DNA of 11,618 bases, taken from positions 1-11,618 of the forward strand of contig JAAKFC010000029.1 in NCBI GenBank assembly GCA_011065225.1, given 5' to 3'. Below the pieces are notes generated by a model. That model had not been told where the DNA came from and did not search any database. It saw only the letters and a program-made list of their open reading frames with translations. Within the stretch, counting starts at the first letter, position 1. The number at the start of each line of letters is the position of its first letter. This DNA is from Chlamydiota bacterium. Its GTDB lineage: Bacteria; Chlamydiota; Chlamydiia; Chlamydiales; Rhabdochlamydiaceae. This document shows, piece after piece, positions 6,351-11,618 of the stretch. The translations under genes and the position numbers were made by a program.

Positions 6351-6774
6351 TCTCTATGATCCCTTTCGGAAACTTTGGGTCGCAGCGTTGCCAGAAGAGG
6401 TGGTCCGTCAAAAGCTTTTGCATGTCATGATAACGCAATTGGGTTTTCCAAAAAATTTCCTCGTTGTTGAAAAACAGCTCTCGGAATTGCCTCATTTAAG
6501 CGGGATGGTAGGGCTGCCGAAGAGGCGTGCAGATATTCTCTGTTTTGCCAAGGAGATTCATGCACAATTCCCTCTTTTCCCTCTTCTATTAGTGGAATGT
6601 AAGGAAGGGAAAGTGGGTGAAGAGGCCGCGGCTCAAGCACTGGGCTATAATCACTATGTGCAAGCCCCTTATGTAGCGATTGCAGGAGAGAATGAGGTGC
6701 GGCTCGTGCATCCGCAAAGGCTTTCTTTTTTACCTAAATATTCAGAATTATTAGAGAGTGTATGCAAGTCTTAA
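6325..6774 (+). CDS. Stand-alone PD-(D/E)xK domain protein (HsdR N-terminal-like)
   Basis: About 149 residues from the ATG at 6325; in-frame ATGs at 6310 and 6316 are alternatives, giving up to 154. It resembles the HSDR_N_2 family: YDPFRKLWVAALPEEVVRQKLL at the N-terminus, then a PD-(D/E)xK nuclease core with E49 (VVEKQL), D70 (RRADILCF), E91 and K93 (LLLVECKEG) and Q104 (AAAQALGYNHYV). All expected metal-binding and catalytic positions are present. In type I restriction enzymes this domain is the nuclease, but here there is no helicase, HsdS or HsdM, and the domain alone is the whole gene. Small single-domain members are known in several phyla and are mostly uncharacterised. The start overlaps the hpf end by 26-41 bp and the end overlaps the next gene by 13 bp, so translation is probably coupled. 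Confidence 0.8.
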   Translation: MVLSKQKDSLYDPFRKLWVAALPEEVVRQKLLHVMITQLGFPKNFLVVEKQLSELPHLSGMVGLPKRRADILCFAKEIHAQFPLFPLLLVECKEGKVGEEAAAQALGYNHYVQAPYVAIAGENEVRLVHPQRLSFLPKYSELLESVCKS

Positions 6775-8192
6775 ATCTTTCTGCCGCTGATGTCTTATGT
6801 GTCTATGGTCTTCCTGATAGGGAATTTTCTTTAGAACTTGTGGAGTGGCTGGAGGAAAATTCACAGCGGTATGTGGTTGTCCTTGAAGATGAGGAACGTG
6901 CGCTTCTTGAAGAACCTTCACACGAGCGGATGCGAATTTGCAACGCAGAAAATGAGGAGTCTCTTAAAAAAATTGCCTGGGAATTCGTTTTTTTGTCATT
7001 TGACTACGCAAAGCATACCTCGAAGGATGAGGGAAAGAGGCAAGCTTTGTTTTCTAAAATGGCTTTTTTCCAAGAAGGTGTGCATTTGGTCGCCTCTGAT
7101 TTTAAAGAGCGAGGTCTCGATCTACTTAGCAATTTTTTGGGGAATCATTCTCTCTTTTCAAGGGCTCGAGAAGGGCAATCTCTTTTTGGAGCCTTTTCAA
7201 ATATTCCTGCCATCATTTGCGGGGCAGGGCCTTCGCTTGAAAGAGAAGTTCCTTATCTCCACAGTTTGAAGGATCGGGCGCTTCTTTTTGCTGGGGGAAC
7301 AACGCTTAGTAGTTTGTCGCTTTTTTCAATGCGTCCTCATTTTGGAGGGGTGATCGATCCTCATCCCCCAAGTGAACGTCTATTCTCGCAACAAGCCCAT
7401 GAGGTTCCTCTTTTTTTTCAAAGTCGCGTTCACCCAGCATTGCTTAAACAGGTGCAAGGACCGCTGCTCAAAATTGCAGGCAGTGGCAATGACTTCTTTG
7501 AGGAGGAAAGTTTTGATGGGGGATGGAATGTAACGACATTTTTGACGGCACTTAGCTGCCATTTGGGTTGCAATCCAATCATTTTGGTGGGAGTTGATCT
7601 GTCGCAAAGGGGAGAAAAGTGCTACGCGGGTGATCTTGAGCGATCAGAAGGGGGAGAATTGCTTGCTGCAGGTGATGGCCTATATACGAGGCGTGATTGG
7701 CTTTTTGCCGCAGATTGGTTGTCCCAATTTGCCAAAAGTCACCCGGAGGTGGACTGGGTCAATGCATCAGATGGTCTTGAGATCAAAGGAATGGAAAGGC
7801 GCGAGCTCCACACTCTTTCGTTTGATCGCCAAGCGGATTTATTTGGCATGATCCATAGCGAAATCCAGCCGCTTAAGCAGGGTGTATTTCCCAATTTTAA
7901 TGCTGAAATGCTTCGGGCGAGTTTTGAAAGGGTTGCCAAACTTTGTGTGGAGATTTTAGCACTCTTAGAGCAGATTTTCCCACAGCCACCAGAAAAAAAT
8001 GGGCAATATGCTCTTTTACAGCTCGATGTGGAAAAAGAAATAGCTTACACACAATTTTTGCGCCCTGTTTGGGAGATGTGGAAGTATGTTCTTATAAGGC
8101 AGATTCCAAAGGATGTTCCAAAGGCATATGGAATTGGCTTGAATCAATGGTTGTTTATCAAAAGGATATGTGATGACGCAGGAAAGATATGA
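6762..8192 (+). CDS. DUF115 / Maf-like protein A (6-hydroxymethylpterin pyrophosphokinase MptE-like fold)
   Basis: This 476-residue protein carries the DUF115 (MAF_flag10) core. IPAIICGAGPSL at 148-159 is the glycine-rich nucleotide- or sugar-nucleotide-binding loop; LLFAGGTTLSSL follows near 174, RPHFGGVIDPHP at 191-202, and VTTF...LGCNPIILVGVDL at 257-280. Known relatives are motility accessory factors, which transfer pseudaminic or legionaminic acid to flagellin, and the archaeal pterin enzyme MptE. No motility gene is present, so the acceptor is probably not flagellin. The N-terminal ~145 residues align with those of the second DUF115 protein (ADVLCVYGLPD against IEVLYISGLIN), making the two full-length paralogues. 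GAGAG lies ~4 bp before the ATG. The gene overlaps the upstream one by 13 bp and the downstream one by about 20 bp. Exact reaction unknown. Confidence 0.82.
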   Translation: MQVLNLSAADVLCVYGLPDREFSLELVEWLEENSQRYVVVLEDEERALLEEPSHERMRICNAENEESLKKIAWEFVFLSFDYAKHTSKDEGKRQALFSKMAFFQEGVHLVASDFKERGLDLLSNFLGNHSLFSRAREGQSLFGAFSNIPAIICGAGPSLEREVPYLHSLKDRALLFAGGTTLSSLSLFSMRPHFGGVIDPHPPSERLFSQQAHEVPLFFQSRVHPALLKQVQGPLLKIAGSGNDFFEEESFDGGWNVTTFLTALSCHLGCNPIILVGVDLSQRGEKCYAGDLERSEGGELLAAGDGLYTRRDWLFAADWLSQFAKSHPEVDWVNASDGLEIKGMERRELHTLSFDRQADLFGMIHSEIQPLKQGVFPNFNAEMLRASFERVAKLCVEILALLEQIFPQPPEKNGQYALLQLDVEKEIAYTQFLRPVWEMWKYVLIRQIPKDVPKAYGIGLNQWLFIKRICDDAGKI

Positions 8193-8670
8193 GATCATCG
8201 GTGAAAAATTCGAGATTGTTGATGAGGAATTGGATCTTGAAATACATTCGAAACTAGAATTTCTCGATAAGGATTATTTCCCCGATGGAAACTTGCGCTA
8301 CGAGACGTATCGAAAGGGAGAGAAACTGCACGGACCCTCGACTTATTATGGAAATGGGGGCGAGGTTCTTTCTCGAACTTGGTATTTCGAAGGTGTGAAA
8401 GTTGGAAAGGCATGGCGCTACTATCCCAACGGACAGCTCTACAGCTTGGAGCGTTTTATCGATGGGAAACCCCATCTCGTCCAGGAATATTATTATATTG
8501 ACGGTTCCTTGAAGACGATTGTGCATTTTGATGCGGGAGTCTATCACGGGGAGTCAAAATTGTTTTGGCCTGATGGAACACTCAAACGAGAATGCCTCTT
8601 TCAAAATGGGCAAAAGATACACGATAAATTTTATGATGAAAATGGAAAGCTGGCAACAGCGCTATCCTGA
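8173..8670 (+). CDS. MORN_2 / YwqK-type repeat protein
   Basis: 165 residues from the ATG at 8173, with AAAGGA about 7 bp upstream; GTG at 8170 would add one residue. After a ~33-residue head it consists almost wholly of six repeats of 22-25 residues, each opening with an aromatic pair and a turn: YFPDGNLR (35), YYGNGGEV (58), YYPNGQLY (83), YYIDGSLK (106), FWPDGTLK (131) and FYDENGKL (153). This is the MORN_2 pattern of proteins annotated as YwqK-family antitoxins, though that label rests on few cases. MORN-type beta-hairpin repeats generally bind proteins or membranes. There is no signal peptide. No partner toxin is adjacent; instead it sits between the two DUF115 genes, overlapping each, so it may be their scaffold or specificity subunit. 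That role is an inference from position only. Confidence 0.85.
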   Translation: MTQERYEIIGEKFEIVDEELDLEIHSKLEFLDKDYFPDGNLRYETYRKGEKLHGPSTYYGNGGEVLSRTWYFEGVKVGKAWRYYPNGQLYSLERFIDGKPHLVQEYYYIDGSLKTIVHFDAGVYHGESKLFWPDGTLKRECLFQNGQKIHDKFYDENGKLATALS

Positions 8671-10264
8671 TATTCGTTTTTTTCTTTCGTTTTTTCCATA
8701 TGAAAAAGCCGAGCTTATCCATGATTCAAAACCACTTGAAGAATGGCTTGAGAATTTGCGGCTTGCAGAGATTGAAGTACTCTATATCAGTGGGCTGATT
8801 AATTTTGCGTTGCCGATAGATTTGCACAACTGGCTTGCAGAAAGAAAGGAAAGAACTTTGGTTTTTGTGGAGAAGGATTTGGGTGCTTTTGCTGCCTTTA
8901 AAGAAGAAAAATTGCTCCAAAATCCGCAAATCCATTTCCATTATGCACAAGAAGATCCAATAGATGTCTTAGCAGAAATGTTTCCAACAGATCGATTGGC
9001 CATCTTTGAGGGAAAACCCTTTGATGGAGCCCTGCTGAAGCGCAAATCGGCCAGCCTTTCTGCCCTGTATTCCGATGTGCTCTATAGTCATAAGATTGTC
9101 GAAAATGTTACGACGAATTTTCAGCGCCTTAAAGGATGTTTTGATGCACGGGGAAAATTTGAAGGAGTTCCCGCTGTGATTTGTGGAGCGGGTCCCTCTC
9201 TATCCAAAGCAATTCCTGCCTTAGAAAATGCGAAAGAAAAAGCGCTCATCTTTGCAGGAGGCTCTGCAATCACAGCTCTGACACAACTGGGTTTGCAGCC
9301 ACATTTTGCTATGGCACTTGACCCCAATGATGAAGAGTTTGATCGCCTCAAACAGGCGCATTTTTTTGAAGGGCCTTTTCTCTTTGCTCCTCGTCTGCAT
9401 CGCCATGTTTTTTGCACAAGCAATGGTCCCTTTGGCTATTTGAAAAGTGATACGGGCGGGTTCATTGAAAATTTTTTAGAAAAGGAATTAGAAATTAGCG
9501 GAGACCCAATCGGTCCGGATCTTGGCCCGGAAGCATTTTCCGTTACAACACTTGCTTTGGCTTATGCCTTTGCCATGGGCTGTAATCCGATCCTTTTTGC
9601 GGGTGTGGATCTCGCTTATACAGGAGGCGAGAGATATGCAAGGGGAGTCAAAGCTGAAAAAATGCGTGCGCAAGATCCGAGTGCTTTGGAAGAGCGCATC
9701 ATGCGAAAAGATATCCATGGAAAAGATGTGGAAACCCTCCTCAAGTGGGTGATGGAAGCAGAATGTATCAGCACTTTTGCAAAAAAACATCCAGAGGTGC
9801 AATTTTTCAATTGCACAGGCGGTGGGCTTGGCTTTGCAGAGGTGAAAAATACCGCTTTAGATGAACCTCTTGCGAATTTTTCATCACAAGACTTTGAGGG
9901 TCGTATCCATCAATGGATACAGTCTTCTCCCTTACATTTTCGAGAGGAAAAACTTTTTCAGATTTTTGAGAATTTAGAAAGCTCTTTGGAGCGCTGTGAA
10001 ACGCTTTGTTTGGAAATCATCCGACTCCTAGAAAAAGAAAGTGGTAAATTGGTTCTGCACCAAAGCGATTTTGTCGATGAAATGGCCTACAGCTGGCTTT
10101 TGGAAGGAATCGATATTGCACTATCTCGGATTCTCTTTCGCTATTATCCTCATCTCGATCCCAATGAAGGAAAGAGACAACGTGAAATGGCAAAATATCA
10201 TGAGCTAAAGCGCCAAATCAGTAAATTTAAAAATATTTTCAATAAGAGAAAGGCCTATGCATAG
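8642..10264 (+). CDS. DUF115 / Maf-like protein B (tandem paralogue)
   Basis: 540 residues from the ATG at 8642. The frame is open upstream to 8519, but that part is the shadow of the MORN_2 gene; ATGs at 8633 and 8636 are also possible. The DUF115 core is clear: VPAVICGAGPSL at 177-188, ALIFAGGSAITAL at 201-213, QPHFAMALDPND at 219-230, FSVTTLAL at 299-306, MGCNPILFAGVDL at 312-324 and GGERYARG at 328-335. These align segment by segment with protein A, for example HPEVQFFNCTGGGL against HPEVDWVNASDGLE. The last ~40 residues are highly basic (KRQREMAKYHELKRQISKFK...), unlike protein A, and might contact nucleic acid or membrane. It overlaps the MORN_2 gene by 29 bp and the lipoprotein gene by 8 bp. 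The substrate is unknown. Confidence 0.84.
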   Translation: MESWQQRYPDIRFFLSFFPYEKAELIHDSKPLEEWLENLRLAEIEVLYISGLINFALPIDLHNWLAERKERTLVFVEKDLGAFAAFKEEKLLQNPQIHFHYAQEDPIDVLAEMFPTDRLAIFEGKPFDGALLKRKSASLSALYSDVLYSHKIVENVTTNFQRLKGCFDARGKFEGVPAVICGAGPSLSKAIPALENAKEKALIFAGGSAITALTQLGLQPHFAMALDPNDEEFDRLKQAHFFEGPFLFAPRLHRHVFCTSNGPFGYLKSDTGGFIENFLEKELEISGDPIGPDLGPEAFSVTTLALAYAFAMGCNPILFAGVDLAYTGGERYARGVKAEKMRAQDPSALEERIMRKDIHGKDVETLLKWVMEAECISTFAKKHPEVQFFNCTGGGLGFAEVKNTALDEPLANFSSQDFEGRIHQWIQSSPLHFREEKLFQIFENLESSLERCETLCLEIIRLLEKESGKLVLHQSDFVDEMAYSWLLEGIDIALSRILFRYYPHLDPNEGKRQREMAKYHELKRQISKFKNIFNKRKAYA

Positions 10265-11084
10265 ACTTTTTCTTTTGATACTCGTTGTTCTTGCTGGATG
10301 TTCGGGCTTAGAGGATTCTGAAAAAAAGAAAATCAAAGAGATGAATGCGATTGGAGAGCATATCTATCGCTCACATGATGAATTTCTCTTCCCCTTAGAA
10401 AAACCTGTTCGCCATATTAGAGAGGATTATCCCTGGGAAGATTCCGATGTGGGCAATCATTCGAGGATCACAAAAGATTTGTTCCGCTGTATGGGAAGTC
10501 AACACAGCCCTCCGATTACGCAACATATAAATGGACAAGCAATGCATGTTTTTGATTGTGGAGGAATGGATCAGCATAGCCTTCCTCTTAAAGGCGGAAA
10601 GGAATTCATCTATCCAGCGCTCATCGAATTGCTCAACTACATTCAGAAAAAGACACAGAAAAAGGTGATCATCACCTGTGGGCATCGGTGCCCTATGCAC
10701 AATACCTATTCAGATCATTCGAAATTCAACACCACTTCAAAACATATGATTGGTGCAGAGGTAGATTTCTACGTAAAAGGAATGGAATGGAATCCAGAAG
10801 CTATCGTGAAACTCATCAAAAACTACTACCATGAGCATCCAAAATTCAAAGAAGATGAACGGTTTAGTCATTTTATTCGCTTTGAAGGGCAAACAGATGT
10901 ATCTACGCTTCCCTGGTACAACAAAGAAGTGTTTGTCAAACTCTTCAAAAAAGATGAGGGGCGCGACCTTGACAATGACCATCGCTATCCCTTCATTGCA
11001 ATCCAACTCAAGTGGGATCGCGATCAGAGTGAGCCGGTGACCTATAATTGGTCCAAGGCTTTCAACGGGTATTTGCGATATTGA
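10257..11084 (+). CDS. Peptidase M15-like lipoprotein (possibly catalytically altered)
   Basis: This 275-residue protein begins with a lipoprotein signal: MHR, a hydrophobic run, then lipobox LAGC at 12-15, so Cys15 would be lipidated and the protein anchored outside the inner membrane or in the outer membrane. Residues ~136-172 resemble the M15 zinc peptidase core: ITCGHRCPMHN (139-149) for the usual SGYRSPxHN, and SKHMIGAEVD (161-170) for SxHxxGxAxD, giving zinc ligands H163 and D170. M15 enzymes cleave D-Ala-D-Ala or other peptidoglycan peptides. The usual final ligand segment FVHVD appears as FIAIQ at 246-250, lacking the histidine, so activity is doubtful unless another His serves. AAAGG lies just before the ATG. 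It overlaps DUF115 protein B by 8 bp (ATGCATAG) and closes the block. No terminator follows; the stop overlaps a tRNA promoter. Confidence 0.75.
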   Translation: MHRLFLLILVVLAGCSGLEDSEKKKIKEMNAIGEHIYRSHDEFLFPLEKPVRHIREDYPWEDSDVGNHSRITKDLFRCMGSQHSPPITQHINGQAMHVFDCGGMDQHSLPLKGGKEFIYPALIELLNYIQKKTQKKVIITCGHRCPMHNTYSDHSKFNTTSKHMIGAEVDFYVKGMEWNPEAIVKLIKNYYHEHPKFKEDERFSHFIRFEGQTDVSTLPWYNKEVFVKLFKKDEGRDLDNDHRYPFIAIQLKWDRDQSEPVTYNWSKAFNGYLRY

Positions 11085-11109
11085 TAATAAGGCTTAATTG
11101 CGTTATTAT
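11081..11109 (+). promoter_or_regulatory. Promoter of tRNA-Leu(CAA)
   Basis: TTGATA (11081-11086, 5/6) and TATTAT (11104-11109, 5/6) are separated by an ideal 17-bp spacer. The predicted start is about 5 bases before the tRNA 5' end. The -35 box overlaps the stop codon of the lipoprotein gene. Confidence 0.7.
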
Positions 11110-11120
11110 TTCTTCCCTAT

Positions 11121-11203
11121 GCCGGTGTGGCGAAATGGTAGACGCGGTAGATTCAAAATCTGCTTTCAGCAATGGAGTGTTGGTTCGAATCCAATCACCG
11201 GCA
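11121..11203 (+). tRNA. tRNA-Leu (anticodon CAA)
   Basis: An 83-nt class II tRNA. The acceptor pairs GCCGGTG (11121-11127) with CACCGGC (11196-11202), discriminator A. The D-arm is GCG/CGC with a GGTAGA-type loop. The anticodon stem GTAGA/TCTGC (one G-T pair) encloses TTCAAAA, giving anticodon CAA, which reads UUG leucine codons. The T-arm is GTTGG-TTCGAAT-CCAAT. The variable arm is long but its stem pairs only weakly. CCA is not encoded. It is the second leucine tRNA in the window, with a different anticodon. Confidence 0.95.
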
Positions 11204-11223
11204 AGTTTCTGGAAGAGGAAAAT

Positions 11224-11270
11224 GCTACCATTGATGCAAAATTCACTATAAAAATTGCAACGATGGTAGC
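11224..11270. repeat. Inverted repeat (hairpin) downstream of tRNA-Leu(CAA)
   Basis: GCTACCATTGATGCAA (11224-11239) pairs with TTGCAACGATGGTAGC (11255-11270), a 16-bp stem with two mismatches and a 15-nt A/T-rich loop. No U-tract follows on the plus strand. On the minus strand it is followed by ATTTTCCTCTT, which is only weakly terminator-like. It may process or end the tRNA transcript, or regulate the HAD gene 43 bp downstream. Confidence 0.55.
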
Positions 11271-11312
11271 AAAAATCATAAATCATTAAAAATCAGTGAG
11301 ATATGTTTTCTC

Positions 11313-11618
11313 ATGCGCTGGATGAAACAATTTGATCTTTTTCTTCTCGATCTAGATGGTCTATTGGTGGATACCGAGCCTCTTCACTTTGCGGCTTACC
11401 AAACTTTATGCAAGCGTCATGGATACGAGCTTTCTTGGGATCTGCAAGAGTATTTGGGAATTGCCCATGCCAGCTCAGGGGGATTGCAGAAAGCCATTCA
11501 TCCTCATCTTGGAGGAAAAGACTGGAATGCGCTCTACCAGGAGAAAAAAAAGATTTACTTAGAGCTTTTGCATTCTGAGGAGATTGCCCTTTTACCAGGC
11601 GTGGAGGCCTTTCTCGGA
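11313..11618 (+). CDS. HAD-superfamily hydrolase, beta-phosphoglucomutase-like, partial (C-terminus off the right edge)
   Basis: The first 102 residues are visible from the ATG at 11313; the in-frame ATG at 11322 gives 99 and starts nearer the fold (MKQFDLFLLDLDGLLVDTEP). HAD motif I is DLDGLLVDTEP: the first Asp is the phosphorylated nucleophile and the second the acid/base. The helical cap typical of beta-PGM/Gph-type enzymes follows (LHFAAYQTLCKRHGYELSWD...EYLGIAHA), and LLPGVEAFLG at the edge leads toward motif II. Such proteins dephosphorylate or isomerise small sugar phosphates or other metabolites; the substrate cannot be read from this part. Neither start has a strong Shine-Dalgarno site. 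It is separated from the six-gene block by tRNA-Leu(CAA), so it is probably transcribed separately or by read-through. Confidence 0.88.
   Translation, partial: MRWMKQFDLFLLDLDGLLVDTEPLHFAAYQTLCKRHGYELSWDLQEYLGIAHASSGGLQKAIHPHLGGKDWNALYQEKKKIYLELLHSEEIALLPGVEAFLG

Noticed and set aside
6310..6774. A type I restriction system
   Set aside because: Only the nuclease-fold domain is present; there is no helicase, methyltransferase or specificity gene nearby.
8173..8670. A toxin-antitoxin pair based on the YwqK antitoxin label
   Set aside because: No small toxin gene is adjacent; the neighbours on both sides are DUF115 proteins, so the label alone is not evidence.
11048..11289. Small frames on both strands over tRNA-Leu(CAA)
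   Set aside because: They read through the tRNA gene, and their peptides are translations of tRNA sequence.

Overview
The window looks like a stretch of chromosome from a member of the Chlamydiae, most likely an environmental chlamydia-like lineage. This rests on a gene mix I associate with that group: a secreted YD-repeat protein, two tandem DUF115/Maf-like proteins, a YwqK/MORN_2-type protein, a divergent RlmN and a long HPF. It also fits tRNA genes without an encoded CCA. It is an inference, and I cannot name a species.

Layout from left to right. (1) Positions 1-3223, minus strand: the first ~1074 residues of a very large secreted RHS/YD-repeat protein, whose C-terminus lies beyond the left edge. 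(2) 3254-3450: a tRNA-Leu(GAG) with promoter and intrinsic terminator; the terminator stem contains the stop codon of recO, which converges from the right (3433-4038, minus). (3) 4063-4225: a 163-bp imperfect palindrome filling the gap between recO and tRNA-Arg(UCG), followed by a CTAGGT-rich repeat cluster. (4) 4476-5573: an RlmN-family radical-SAM rRNA methyltransferase, whose last codons lie in a second 160-bp imperfect palindrome (5551-5710). (5) 5724-11084, plus strand: six genes joined by overlapping stops and starts, probably one operon. They encode long HPF, a stand-alone PD-(D/E)xK (HsdR_N-like) domain, DUF115 protein A, a six-repeat MORN_2 protein, DUF115 protein B and a peptidase-M15-like lipoprotein. 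(6) 11081-11203: a promoter and tRNA-Leu(CAA). (7) 11313-11618: the start of a HAD-superfamily phosphatase running off the right edge.

The functional links are tentative. HPF and RlmN both act on the ribosome. The six-gene block is held together by overlaps of 8 to about 41 bp, which suggests coupled translation, but its common purpose is unknown. DUF115 proteins in other bacteria are flagellin-modifying glycosyltransferases (Maf) or pterin pyrophosphokinases (MptE). No flagellar gene is present here, so a different substrate is likely.

I found no insertion sequence with a transposase, no CRISPR array, no rRNA and no prophage gene. The least expected features are the two ~160-bp palindromes, the tandem DUF115 operon and the strong, local G-over-C strand bias in the left half.
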